This document shows positions 34,450-43,895 of a stretch of DNA of 64,000 nucleotides, piece by piece. The first letter of the stretch is position 1. Every line of letters begins with the position of its first letter. The DNA is taken from the NCBI GenBank assembly GCA_903842345.1, contig CAIMLR010000036.1:310001-374000 (forward strand), written 5' to 3'. This DNA is from an uncultured Myxococcales bacterium. Its GTDB lineage: Bacteria > Myxococcota_A > UBA9042. The position numbers and the translations under genes were made by a program. The notes beneath the pieces were generated by a model that saw only the letters and a program-made list of their open reading frames with translations, ran no database searches and was not told the origin of the DNA.

Positions 34450-36414
34450 TTACGGCTTGATCGCGTCAACGCACTTCTGGCCGGCCGTGCACGTGCCGTT
34501 GCGGCAAGTGCCGCTGGCGCCGCAGGGCTCGCCGTTGGGCGCCTGGACCGTCACGCACACGCCGCCGTCACCGCAGTGATTGGCGCCGCAGCTGTCCGTG
34601 CCGCCGCAGTCGGCGTCAGCCGTGCACGGAATGCGCATGACAACGCGGCGATCTTCCTGGCCGTTGACCGTGAAGCGCCACGACGACGGGTCCAGGTCGT
34701 GCACCGCGGGATCGAGGCTGGCGAACTTGGCGTCGTTGAACACAAAGTCGCCGTCGACCGCGCGAATGGCGCCCTTGGGGAACTCCGATTCCGTGTTGAT
34801 CGACGCCCACTGGTAGCCGACGCGCCACGTGCCCGACAGGCCGTTGCGCACGCGGTTGACCGCGCGGGCGAGGGCATCGGAGAAGTCCTGCTGCGCCGAC
34901 TTGTTGAAGTTCTCGCTGTTGATGAACTGGTACGTGCCATCGGTGCGGCAAGCCATTTCCATCATGCGCGGATCCGGCTCTTTGTAGCCCGGCGCCTGGA
35001 ACTGCACAAAGTGCACGTGCACCGGGTAGTTCAGCTTGGCCATCTTGATGAGCGTCTCTTTCCACTTCACGTCGGCGGTCGCGCACTTGACGCGGCACTT
35101 GCCCAGCGTGTCCTTGTCCTTCAGCGACATGTAGCTGAAGTCGTCGCCATCGACGCAGGTGTCGGGACCGTCGGTCACGACGACGATGTGCATCGCGCCA
35201 AGCGGGCCAAACGAGCCGTCCGGGCAGTCGGCGCCGCCGCCCGCGAGGAAGGTGAACGCGTTGTCGATGGTTTTCCAGAGAGAAGCGCGGCCGGTCGCGG
35301 TGTTCCGCTTCAGGTCGATGCCGTTTTCCAGGTCGATGCGCTTGCTCTGATCGGAGCCGAACGCCAGGCACTGCGCGGAAGCGAGCGCCACGTTGTAGCT
35401 GTCGTTGGTCTGCGTGGGGTCCTGATCGCAGGTGCCGGGCGAGGGGCAGGAACCGGCGTTGTCGGGACGGCAAGCCGCACCTTCCGTCGCGGGATCGCCT
35501 GAGCCGTTGCAGATGAACGAGTCCGACGCCGCGACCTTCGGGCCGTTCTCGTCGTACAGGTAACCGACGACGCGGTCCTTGGCGTTCAGGCTTTCAATGA
35601 AGTTGGTCGCCGCGGTGAACCGCATGCCGCTCCAGTCCGACGCGACCTGGGTCAACGGCGGCTGCGCGGGGTCGTAGTTGCCTTCCGCGTCTTCCTTCAG
35701 CGTTTCCTTGTCGACGTTGCCCTTCATCGAGCCGGAGTTGTCCAACACCAGCGCGACGTTGATGCGCGTCGCCTCGTCCTGCGCCGGATTGCAGCGATCG
35801 GCGATGTTCTTGTAGACGACCGACTTGGCGTCGATGGTCTGCGCAGTCGCACCGCACGGCGACAGATCGGACTGGGCGCCGACGCAGCGCGCCGAGAACT
35901 GGAAGTTGCCGACCGACACCGTCGCGGGCACATCCGTCCGCACGCGGGTGAGGTTGATGAGTTCGCCTTCCTTGATCGAGTTGTCCTTGTCATCCGGGCA
36001 AGCCGGCTTGTTCAAGCTCGAGGACATGAAGTTGGCGGTCACTTCCATGCCGTTGGCTTCACTCGGGCCCGGCTCAGCCGGCAGCGAGGGATCGGCGGGG
36101 TCAAGCGGCGCGCCGCAGACGCGACCCACAACGTGGCCGTTGGCATCGATCTTGGCCGGGAAGGCCGTCACGGCTTCAATCGCGTAGAACTTGCGATCGG
36201 GCAGCGTAAACTTGGCCGTCGAGTCGCAAGACGCCAAGCCGCCGCTCATCGCCAGCAGGCTCGCCAAGCTCAGCGCGCTCGCGGCCGTCGGCACCCAGCG
36301 GCCAGCAGGCATGAGGCCCTGCATTTTCGGCTTGTTGGAGGCGTGGAGGTGCCCGTGCGCGGCGTGGGGGCGCCCGTTCGAGGCTCGGTTGTTGCGGTCC
36401 AGATTCATCGACAT
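34450..36414 (-). CDS. Cys-rich VWA-domain lipoprotein (CglB-like adhesin candidate)
   Basis: This is a 654-residue protein with an unusually long N-terminal leader (63 residues, His/Asn-rich first half) before the lipobox GLASC. The VWA domain begins near residue 218 with an intact metal-ion adhesion motif DNSGSM (D225). It is interrupted by Cys-rich insertions, and a Cys-rich tail follows (CTADADCGGTDSC type). AGGAG lies 5 bases before the ATG at 36414. In Myxococcus the VWA lipoprotein CglB is the surface adhesin of the gliding complex. Here the gene is first in the same strand run as the barrel and TPR genes, so a similar role is likely. This is inference from domain and position. Confidence 0.78.
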   Translation of the reverse strand: MSMNLDRNNRASNGRPHAAHGHLHASNKPKMQGLMPAGRWVPTAASALSLASLLAMSGGLASCDSTAKFTLPDRKFYAIEAVTAFPAKIDANGHVVGRVCGAPLDPADPSLPAEPGPSEANGMEVTANFMSSSLNKPACPDDKDNSIKEGELINLTRVRTDVPATVSVGNFQFSARCVGAQSDLSPCGATAQTIDAKSVVYKNIADRCNPAQDEATRINVALVLDNSGSMKGNVDKETLKEDAEGNYDPAQPPLTQVASDWSGMRFTAATNFIESLNAKDRVVGYLYDENGPKVAASDSFICNGSGDPATEGAACRPDNAGSCPSPGTCDQDPTQTNDSYNVALASAQCLAFGSDQSKRIDLENGIDLKRNTATGRASLWKTIDNAFTFLAGGGADCPDGSFGPLGAMHIVVVTDGPDTCVDGDDFSYMSLKDKDTLGKCRVKCATADVKWKETLIKMAKLNYPVHVHFVQFQAPGYKEPDPRMMEMACRTDGTYQFINSENFNKSAQQDFSDALARAVNRVRNGLSGTWRVGYQWASINTESEFPKGAIRAVDGDFVFNDAKFASLDPAVHDLDPSSWRFTVNGQEDRRVVMRIPCTADADCGGTDSCGANHCGDGGVCVTVQAPNGEPCGASGTCRNGTCTAGQKCVDAIKP

Positions 36415-36469
36415 GACGCTCCTGAGGAACTGCGCGAGGCCGGGGTGTGCGACGTTGGCGGGCTTGTTT

Positions 36470-36515
36470 TGCCCGGAAACGAGGCAACTCAGACGTTGCG
36501 GGCGTGCCCGGAAAC
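36470..36515. repeat. 11-bp direct repeats before the VWA gene
   Basis: TGCCCGGAAAC occurs at 36470-36480 and again at 36505-36515 (35 bp apart). Each is near a CGTTGCGG element. They lie 56-101 bp upstream of the VWA gene start and could be tandem operator sites. Confidence 0.35.
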
Positions 36516-36688
36516 CCGTTGCGGCATCGCACGTTGGCTACCTTGAAGGACAGAATCCTCCACAGGCAGGGCGTTGATAGTTCCCCGTTGACGCGCGCGA
36601 GTCAAGTCTACTGCTCCGTGAGGGAGTGTGTGTTGCGCGCGTGTTGCTTCCGCGGGATGCGGTGGAGACCGGCCACGGCATTTGCAAG

Positions 36689-36717
36689 TTGACGCATTGC
36701 GGCAAGAACCCTAGAGT
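36689..36717 (+). promoter_or_regulatory. Sigma-70-like promoter of the lipoprotein trio
   Basis: TTGACG is followed after exactly 17 bp by TAGAGT. Transcription would start near 36724, giving a leader of about 84 bases before the ATG at 36808. Confidence 0.5.
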
Positions 36718-36807
36718 TGAAGGTTGGTGTGCGCGGGGGTCGATTGACTTTCGCACGGCCGGCTGACCCCGCCGCATCCGATTCACGCGAACTGAGGACT
36801 TGCTGCC

Positions 36808-39201
36808 ATGCTCTCAACCACTTTGCCCCGCTCTGTCGTCACGCTGCCTGCGGCCAAGGTGTCCGCGCTGCTGGTGCTCGCGCTCGCGGCGGCAGCTTGC
36901 AGCAACGGCTCCAGCACCGGCACCAATACCCAGCAGGGGACCGGCGCGATCCAGTGCATCATCAACAGCAGCCTGGACTGCAGCGCCATCGCCAAGATCT
37001 TTGACGTCAGCACCAACCAGAGCGTCACAACCGGCAACACCATCTCCGTGCAGGTCGGCGGCGGTGTGACCGCGACGGACGGCAACGACACGGAGTTCTC
37101 CATCACCAACGCCGGTTCGTCGACCGCCGCCGCGGAGCTGCGCATCGCCAAAATGGAGCTTGTCTACGAGCCGGCGAGTCCGCTGGAAGACAAGTCGACC
37201 GGCGATCTGGCGTTTACCTGCTGGGACTCGGCGAAGAAAGAGAGCTGCGGCACGCACACCTTCAACGCGGTGGTCCCGTCCGGCTTTGAGAACGGCAGCA
37301 CGCGCGTCACGTCTGAGCGCTTCTTCATCCGCTTCAAACAGTTCGACACGAACGATCGCAAGGCCAAGCTGAAGATCACGTTCCTCAACGACCTGAGCCT
37401 CAACTCCAAGTCGGCTGGCGTGTACACCATCAACCTCGCGACCAAGCTCGGCGTGCCGAAGATCACGATCGACCCCAATGAGCTCGCGTGGGGCTACGTC
37501 AAGCCGGACACGCAGGAGCACGGCCAGTTCACGATTCGCAACCAAGGCGACGGCGTGCTGACCTGCAAGTCCATCCTGTTCACGGCGAGCGCGCCGGTGT
37601 TCACGATCGACGAGCTGGGCAAGCTGACCAACATTCCGTCGTCGTCCAGCAAGGTCGAGCTGCCCGAGCCGCTGTCGATTCCCGTCGCCGGTTCGCTGGA
37701 CGTGCACGTCACCGTCTCCCCGACCGATGACAAGCTCAAGACCGCGACGTTGACGCTCTTCTGCAACGACCCGAGCCAGCCCAACGGCACGCCGGTGCCC
37801 ATCAAGGCCAATTCAGAAGTGCCGTGCCTCAAGCTGACCCCGACGACGGAGAACTTTGGCGGCGTGCTCGCGGCGGGCGGCGAAGACTCGCGCGTCGTCA
37901 CGGTCACCAGCTGCGGCGGCACGGAGCTGTGCCTCACCGGCTTTGACTTCGCCAACAACACCGCGGCCGCGGGCGAGTTCATCCTGGACTTCTCGCCCAT
38001 GCAGGTCATGTGCCCCGGCATTGACGCCGCGACCGGACCGACCAAGGACAAGCCCTGCTGCGTCCCGGCGGGCGGCAAGAGCACGACCTTCAACATCAAG
38101 TACACGCCCAGCGACGTCAGCCCGGCCGACCCGAACAATCCGGGCCAGCAGCTCGCGGACACGGCGCTCATCCAGGTGACGTCCAACGCGTTCTCCAATC
38201 CGCCGCCGACCGTCGCGGTTTCCGGCACCGGCGTGCTGCAGACCTGCCCGATCGCCAAGATCGACGTGACGGAAGGCGATGAAGTCGTGCCGCAGACGAC
38301 GCTGCACCTGAAGGGCGATGGCTCCAAGGGCACCGGCGGTCAAGGCATCAAGACCTACAAATGGACGGTCAAGCAGCCCGCGGGTTCGAACAAGGGCTTC
38401 CTCCCGGCCAGCTCCTTCCCCAATCCGACCTTTGTGCCGGACGCAGCGGGCGAATACGAATTCTGCCTGGACGTGACGGATGTGAACGGCGTCAAGTCGT
38501 GCTCCCAGACCTGCACCAAGGTGCTTGTGGTGCCGAACAACGCGGTGCACATCGAACTGCTGTGGGATACGCCTTCCGATCCCGACCAGACCGACACGGG
38601 TCCGGCGGCGGGCGCGGACATGGATCTGCACTTTGCCAACTACCTGGCGTCCGGCCCGGATCTCGACTGCGACGGCACGGGCGACCCGTGGTTCAACAAC
38701 CCGTTTGACTGCTTCTGGTTCAACAACTCGCCGGAATGGGGCTCAGCGAACAAGGCCGTCAAGGACGACCCGACGCTTGACCTCGACGACACCGACGGTG
38801 CCGGCCCGGAGAACTTGAACCTGGAACATCCGGAAGGCGATCCCGCGCTGCCGCGTTGGTACGCAATCGGCGTGCACTACTGGAACGACCACGGCTACGG
38901 CGTTTCCTACTCGACCATCACGGTCTACCTGTTTGGCGCGGTCGCGCTGAAGATCGACAAGATCTCCATGAATCCGCTGGACATGTGGTACGTGGGCAAG
39001 CTGAACTGGCCCAACCAGCTGACCGGCACGAGCACGCCGCCGTTGACCGTCTGCTACCAGAGCGGCGACACGTGCAGCGGCAAGGGCAAGATGTGGCAGC
39101 CCAAGGGCGACTGGTGCATGACGCCTTGCTACATCAACCCGACGTTCGCGGCGACCACGGGCGGCGCGACGCCGACCAACTGCAAAAACGCCACTCCGTG
39201 A
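36808..39201 (+). CDS. Surface lipoprotein of the Ca-loop/DUF2135-like family (copy 2 of 4)
   Basis: This is a 797-residue lipoprotein (lipobox AAAAC). It has Ig-like domains with choice-of-anchor-D features (IDPNELAWGYVKPDTQEHGQ; TIRNQGDGVLTC), a PKD-like domain (~490-575, YKWTVKQPAG and FCLDVTDVNG), then the shared C-terminal domain from ~578. The latter shows DMDLHFANY, the loop DLDCDGTGDPW, FDCFWFN, DDTDGAGPENLNL and IGVHYWNDHGYG. A further ~50-residue Cys-containing tail follows. It is the first of three tandem paralogs; 69 bp separate it from the next. Likely exposed and calcium-stabilised; function unknown. Confidence 0.78.
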   Translation: MLSTTLPRSVVTLPAAKVSALLVLALAAAACSNGSSTGTNTQQGTGAIQCIINSSLDCSAIAKIFDVSTNQSVTTGNTISVQVGGGVTATDGNDTEFSITNAGSSTAAAELRIAKMELVYEPASPLEDKSTGDLAFTCWDSAKKESCGTHTFNAVVPSGFENGSTRVTSERFFIRFKQFDTNDRKAKLKITFLNDLSLNSKSAGVYTINLATKLGVPKITIDPNELAWGYVKPDTQEHGQFTIRNQGDGVLTCKSILFTASAPVFTIDELGKLTNIPSSSSKVELPEPLSIPVAGSLDVHVTVSPTDDKLKTATLTLFCNDPSQPNGTPVPIKANSEVPCLKLTPTTENFGGVLAAGGEDSRVVTVTSCGGTELCLTGFDFANNTAAAGEFILDFSPMQVMCPGIDAATGPTKDKPCCVPAGGKSTTFNIKYTPSDVSPADPNNPGQQLADTALIQVTSNAFSNPPPTVAVSGTGVLQTCPIAKIDVTEGDEVVPQTTLHLKGDGSKGTGGQGIKTYKWTVKQPAGSNKGFLPASSFPNPTFVPDAAGEYEFCLDVTDVNGVKSCSQTCTKVLVVPNNAVHIELLWDTPSDPDQTDTGPAAGADMDLHFANYLASGPDLDCDGTGDPWFNNPFDCFWFNNSPEWGSANKAVKDDPTLDLDDTDGAGPENLNLEHPEGDPALPRWYAIGVHYWNDHGYGVSYSTITVYLFGAVALKIDKISMNPLDMWYVGKLNWPNQLTGTSTPPLTVCYQSGDTCSGKGKMWQPKGDWCMTPCYINPTFAATTGGATPTNCKNATP

Positions 39202-39270
39202 TGGCGCACGTCGCGTCCCGCGCCTGACCGCCACGGCCAGACGCGCGACCGCGGCAAATGCTGAGACCCG

Positions 39271-41598
39271 ATGAACTTGCGCGCCCCATTGATTGACCGC
39301 TCCTGCCGCAACGTCGCGTTGCTGGCCAGCCTGTGCGTCCTGGCCGCGTGCAGCAGCGGCAAGACCACCGACGCCGACGCGAGCGGCGGCCCCAGCAACA
39401 ACTGCTCCGGCGGTTCCGGCAGTTTGGGCGCCGACCGCGTGGGCGTGTTCGCCGCCGCGCTTGGCTCCAAGCTCCTGAAGTCGGACGACACGGTCAACGT
39501 GTCCACGGGCGCGACGTCCAACAACGACATTGTGCTCAGCAACATCGCCGCGGGTTTTGGCGCGCTGGAAGTCGCCATCGACTCCGTCAAGTTTGACTAC
39601 GCCGCGCCGGTTGGCGGCAAAGACGCGACCTTGCCGGCATTTGAATGCGAGACCGACGACGGCACCGGCGTTGCGGGCGCGCCCAACTGGGTCCCGTGCA
39701 AGGGCGTGAGCTGGCCGACGCTGATTCCCAACGATCCGTCGTACGACGAGACCTGCGCGAGCACGCACCACGCCAAGAAGCAGACCATCCGCATCGTCTA
39801 CCACAAGCCGACGGACAACGGTTCGCGCGCGGCGACGCTGACGATCAACCACATCGACACGGTCACGCAGTCGGGCAGTTCCGCGAAGATCACGACGTTT
39901 GTCGTCAAGCTGGCGGCCAAGGTCGGTAGCCCGGCGATCAAGCTGGACCCGCCGGAGATCGACTTTGGCACCGTGCCGATGGGTCAGGATATTTCCTCGA
40001 CCGTGACGGTGAGCAACCTGGGCGACGGCGATCTGGAGATCAAGTCGCTGACGGTCGCCAAGGCGGCGCCGACGTTCTTTGAAGTGCTGACCGACGATGG
40101 CAAGACCTACAAGGGCAACGCCGCGCCGATCGCGCTGGATCCGCCGTGGGTGCTGACGCCCGGTGCGGCCAAGTCGATGAGCGTGACCTTCCACGGGCTG
40201 GACACGGTTGGCCACGGCGCGGATCTGACGTTCTCGTCCAACGACGGGAAGAATGCCGAAGCAACGGTGATGCTCAAGGCCAACCAGAAAGTCGCGTGCA
40301 TCAAGATCCTGCCGGACAAGCTGCTGAACTGGGGCGCGGTGCTTGTTGGCCAAGCGTCGGTCAAGACGGTGACGCTGAAGAACTGCGGTTCAGAGGTTCT
40401 CATCCTCGACAACTTCGCGCTGGCGGACGACACCGACAGCGCCTACGTCATGGACCCGAAGACGTTCCTGCTGGCGCAGAACACCGCGCCCGCCGCGCCG
40501 ATCCACGTGCCGGCCAACTTCATCGTCACGGTGCCGATTACCTGCACGCCGCCCGCTGCGCAGACCGACCCGTTCAAGGCCAACCTCACGTTCACCGACA
40601 ACACGCTGACGCCGAAGAAGACCGTGGCGCTGCAGTGCAACGGTGTGACGACGAGCTGCGCGACGCCGATTGTGACCTGCGCCGAAGGCGAGGAAGTGCC
40701 GCCGCAGTCCGTGATTCATCTGGACGGCACGGGTTCGCTCGTCGCGTCGGGCAAGTCGCTGACCTACAAGTGGACGGTCGTGCAGCAGCCCGCGGGCACG
40801 GACGCGTATGCGTTCACGCCGTCGGACACGGCCGCGAAGGTATCGTTTGGCACGACGACGGCGACGCCGAACGGCCCGCAAATTCAGCTCAACGTCGTCG
40901 GCGTGTACAAGTTCCGCCTGACGGTCAAGGACAGCGATGGCAAGGATGGCTGCGGACCGATGGACTACATCGTGCAGGTCATCCCGGACGCCGGGCTGCA
41001 TGTGGAACTGCTGTGGGACACGCCGCAGGATGCCGACAAGAACGACGATCTGGGCGCCGATCTCGACCTCCACTTCGCGCACCCGGATGCCGAAAAGGCC
41101 AACCTGTGCGCCAACCCGCTGAAGATGTGCGGCACCAAGCCGTGCGCGTGTCAGCCGGACGCGGATGGCGACGCCGTGCCGGATCCTTGGTTCGCGGCGA
41201 CGTACGACTGCTTCTGGTTCAATTCGCAGCCGCTGTGGGGCAACCCGCAGATTCCGGAGGACGATCCGTTCCTGGCGCTGGACGACACCAACGGTTGGGG
41301 GCCAGAGAACCTGAACATGGCCGCGCCCGATCCCGTGCTGTACCGCATTGGCGTGCACTACTGGGACGCCCACGATTTTGGCGATTCGACCGCGACGATT
41401 CACATCTGGATCGACAGCAACCTCGTCGGCACGCTGACGCAGAAGCTGCAGGAATGCGACATGTGGTGGGTCAAGCGGCTCGATTACGCCAACAAAGCGC
41501 TCACTGACTACCCCAACGCGGGCGCAAATGGCAAAGTGACGGCGAAGTACCCGCTGGCCCAGTTCAACGCTGGCCTGGGTTCGCCCTGCAGCAAGTAG
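39271..41598 (+). CDS. Surface lipoprotein of the Ca-loop/DUF2135-like family (copy 3 of 4)
   Basis: This is a 775-residue lipoprotein (lipobox VLAAC). It follows the same domain plan as copy 2: a beta domain with KFDYAAPVGGKDATLPAFEC, anchor-D-like Ig domains (PPEIDFGTVPMGQDISSTV, ILPDKLLNWGAVLVGQ), a PKD-like domain (~480-570) and the C-terminal domain from ~576. The last has DLDLHFAHP, an insertion with four extra cysteines (CANPLKMCGTKPCAC), the loop DADGDAVPDPW, YDCFWFN and DDTNGWGPENLNM. The Cys insertion is unique to this copy. Overall divergence is large, so the duplication is old and the copies may have separate roles. Confidence 0.78.
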   Translation: MNLRAPLIDRSCRNVALLASLCVLAACSSGKTTDADASGGPSNNCSGGSGSLGADRVGVFAAALGSKLLKSDDTVNVSTGATSNNDIVLSNIAAGFGALEVAIDSVKFDYAAPVGGKDATLPAFECETDDGTGVAGAPNWVPCKGVSWPTLIPNDPSYDETCASTHHAKKQTIRIVYHKPTDNGSRAATLTINHIDTVTQSGSSAKITTFVVKLAAKVGSPAIKLDPPEIDFGTVPMGQDISSTVTVSNLGDGDLEIKSLTVAKAAPTFFEVLTDDGKTYKGNAAPIALDPPWVLTPGAAKSMSVTFHGLDTVGHGADLTFSSNDGKNAEATVMLKANQKVACIKILPDKLLNWGAVLVGQASVKTVTLKNCGSEVLILDNFALADDTDSAYVMDPKTFLLAQNTAPAAPIHVPANFIVTVPITCTPPAAQTDPFKANLTFTDNTLTPKKTVALQCNGVTTSCATPIVTCAEGEEVPPQSVIHLDGTGSLVASGKSLTYKWTVVQQPAGTDAYAFTPSDTAAKVSFGTTTATPNGPQIQLNVVGVYKFRLTVKDSDGKDGCGPMDYIVQVIPDAGLHVELLWDTPQDADKNDDLGADLDLHFAHPDAEKANLCANPLKMCGTKPCACQPDADGDAVPDPWFAATYDCFWFNSQPLWGNPQIPEDDPFLALDDTNGWGPENLNMAAPDPVLYRIGVHYWDAHDFGDSTATIHIWIDSNLVGTLTQKLQECDMWWVKRLDYANKALTDYPNAGANGKVTAKYPLAQFNAGLGSPCSK

Positions 41599-41663
41599 CG
41601 CGCGGCCGGACCTTCTTGCGGCAGAGCAATGGTGCGGTAGCACACGGTGTCTGGGGAGCCCTC

Positions 41664-43895
41664 ATGAACAAGCCTCTACTTCTCGCGTTGGTATGCTGCG
41701 TTGCGGCCACGGTGCAGGCCTGCGGCACGGATACCGCGAGCACTGGCCTTCCCGCCTCCTGCACGCAGGACGACAAGCTCGACCGCCGCGGCAAGCTGGA
41801 CCTCCGCGATCCCAACAAGCAGGACGCCAAGGCCACGCCGTACCTGCTGGACGTGTCTGGAATCGCAACGGGCAAGACCAAAGACCTCGAATTCACGGTC
41901 GCCAACGTCGCGGAGGCGAGCCTGGCCAAGCCGATCGTCATCACCGGCGTCGACGTCGCGGAGACCGACGACTCGGGCGCGGACGTGACCTCGCACCAGT
42001 TCCAGTGCCTCGGTCCGGACGGTCAGGACTGCGCGATCGCGGCGTTTCCTGCGCTGATTCCCGAGAGTTTTGACACGGGCTGCGCGCCCGATGGCGCCGT
42101 CGTCGTCGCGCAGAAGCTGACGATCCGCTACACGCGACCGCCGTCCGCCAAGACGCGGCACCTGAAAGTGTCGCTGCACCTGACCGGCGATCCCGCGTAC
42201 GCAACGTCGACGCGGGACATCTACATCGACACGTCGTTTGGCAGTCCCAAGCTCGCGTGCACGCCGCTGGACGTCGATTTCGGGATCGTCGCGGAGGGCA
42301 CGCCGCCCACGCCGTTGCCGCTGACGTGCAGCAATCTTGGTTCGGCGCCGGTGCAGATCTACGAATTGGATCTGAACGGCACGTGGTATGGCGCGGTCAC
42401 GGCGGCGACCCAGAAGCTCGTCGTCGGCGCGCCGCTGATCTTCGCGACGCCGATCGCGATTGAAGCCGGCGGGAGTCTGACCCTGCAGGTGTCCCTGGAC
42501 GCCGACAAGGCGACGCTCAAGCAGGGCGCGACGCTCGTCATCAACAGCAACGATCCCAGCAGCAGCGTGCTGAAAGTGACGTTGAAGGCCAATTCGACGG
42601 GGCCTTGCCTGCAATTGGCGCCGACGGCGGTCGATCTCGGGCCAGTGGGCTTGGGCCAAAAGGGCACGGAGCAGGTCACGCTGACCAACTGCGGCCTGGA
42701 ACCGATCAACGTGACGAATGCGGCGCTGCAGCCGGGCGCGAGTCCGGGCCTGGGCGTGTCCTCGCCGGGCGGCGCGTGCGGCACGGTGCTGCCGTCGGCC
42801 GGGACGCCGTGGGTGTTGCAGCCCAAGGCGTCGTGCGCGGTGCAGGTTGAGTATGCGCCGCCAGGTGCGGGCGTCACGGCGAGCGCAACGTTGCAGGTCG
42901 ACAGCGACGCGGGCGCCAAGACTCTGCCGGTTACCGCGCAAGGCGTGGCGGTCAGCTGCGGCTCCGCGTGCTTCACGATGAAGAACAAGATCAGCAACCA
43001 GCTGATCAGCAACAGCGTGACGCCGCAGACGCCCATCGTGCTGGACGGCGGCTGTTCAACGGCGGCGCCGGGGCAATCCGTCGGCTCGTGGACCTGGACG
43101 CTGCAGGCGCAACCGCAAGGTTCCTACGCGTCCTTCCTGCCGGCCAAGACTGGCAAAACGGTGACGCTGACGCCCACGGTTGCGGGGACTTACACGATCA
43201 AGCTGGATACCGTGGACAGCGCGGGGGCGCCGGGGTGTCAGTCCAAGACCTTGAATCTCATTGTGGTGCCGGATGACAAACTGCACGTTGAGCTGACGTG
43301 GACGACGGCGGCGGACAAGGATCCGACCGATACGCTGGGCACAGACATGGATCTGCACCTGGCGCATCCCAACGCGATCAAGGCCAAAATGCCGGATGCG
43401 GACAAGAATGGCGAGCCGGATCCATGGGGCAACCTCTGCGATTGCTTCGTCAACAATCCGACGACGAGCTGGGGAGACCTGGCCAACACGGACGACGACG
43501 CGTTCCTCGCGCTGGACGATCGCGACGGTTGGGGCCCGGAGAACATCAACATCCACGTGCCGCAGGTCGGTTTGGCGTACGCGATCGGCGTGCGCTATTG
43601 GTATGACAAGCCGACGGACGCGAAGACGGGCAAAGTCGCCATCGATCCCGCGACCGGCAAACAATTCACGAGCATGGGGCCGTCGCTTCCGCGAGTCCGC
43701 GTGTACCTGGATGCGAACGTGACCCCTGCGTACGACGTTTCCGGACCGTCCATGGTGAGCGGCGATATGTGGTGCGTTGGCGAAGTGACGTGGCATACCA
43801 ACGCGTTTGTTCCGTGCAAAGGCGCAGATGCCAAGGGCGTGTTGCTGACCCCGTACTACCCGGTTTATCCGCAAACACCGCCTTCCTGCAATTGA
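41664..43895 (+). CDS. Surface lipoprotein of the Ca-loop/DUF2135-like family (copy 4 of 4)
   Basis: This is a 743-residue lipoprotein. The ATG at 41664 is preceded by GGGGAG; the signal peptide ends ATVQAC. Plan as in copies 1-3: beta domain, anchor-D-like domains (ACTPLDVDFGIVAEGT; APTAVDLGPVGLGQKGTEQV), PKD-like domain and a C-terminal domain from ~540 with DMDLHLAHP, loop DADKNGEPDPW, DDRDGWGPENINI and IGVRYWYD. This copy has CDCFVNN in place of YDCFW and a ~25-residue insertion after the YWYD strand, so it is the most divergent member. No terminator is evident after it. Confidence 0.77.
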   Translation: MNKPLLLALVCCVAATVQACGTDTASTGLPASCTQDDKLDRRGKLDLRDPNKQDAKATPYLLDVSGIATGKTKDLEFTVANVAEASLAKPIVITGVDVAETDDSGADVTSHQFQCLGPDGQDCAIAAFPALIPESFDTGCAPDGAVVVAQKLTIRYTRPPSAKTRHLKVSLHLTGDPAYATSTRDIYIDTSFGSPKLACTPLDVDFGIVAEGTPPTPLPLTCSNLGSAPVQIYELDLNGTWYGAVTAATQKLVVGAPLIFATPIAIEAGGSLTLQVSLDADKATLKQGATLVINSNDPSSSVLKVTLKANSTGPCLQLAPTAVDLGPVGLGQKGTEQVTLTNCGLEPINVTNAALQPGASPGLGVSSPGGACGTVLPSAGTPWVLQPKASCAVQVEYAPPGAGVTASATLQVDSDAGAKTLPVTAQGVAVSCGSACFTMKNKISNQLISNSVTPQTPIVLDGGCSTAAPGQSVGSWTWTLQAQPQGSYASFLPAKTGKTVTLTPTVAGTYTIKLDTVDSAGAPGCQSKTLNLIVVPDDKLHVELTWTTAADKDPTDTLGTDMDLHLAHPNAIKAKMPDADKNGEPDPWGNLCDCFVNNPTTSWGDLANTDDDAFLALDDRDGWGPENINIHVPQVGLAYAIGVRYWYDKPTDAKTGKVAIDPATGKQFTSMGPSLPRVRVYLDANVTPAYDVSGPSMVSGDMWCVGEVTWHTNAFVPCKGADAKGVLLTPYYPVYPQTPPSCN

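Larger units (their letters stand above)
36415..36807. other. 393-bp divergent intergenic region
   Basis: No gene seen. It separates the minus-strand VWA/barrel/TPR operon from the plus-strand lipoprotein trio. It holds a plus-strand sigma-70-like promoter (36689-36717) and, nearer the VWA gene, the direct repeats listed separately. A weak minus-strand candidate (TTGACT, 20-bp spacer, TATCAA at 36574-36605) has poor spacing. Confidence 0.5.

Noticed and set aside
36574-36605. Minus-strand TTGACT/TATCAA promoter for the VWA gene
   Set aside because: Spacer is 20 bp and the -10 match is weak, so not listed as a feature.
38381-38395. GGTTCGAA as part of a tRNA T-arm
   Set aside because: It lies in frame within a lipoprotein gene and no cloverleaf surrounds it.
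39202-39270. Possible terminator between lipoprotein paralogs
   Set aside because: Arms pair only with several mismatches and no T tract follows.
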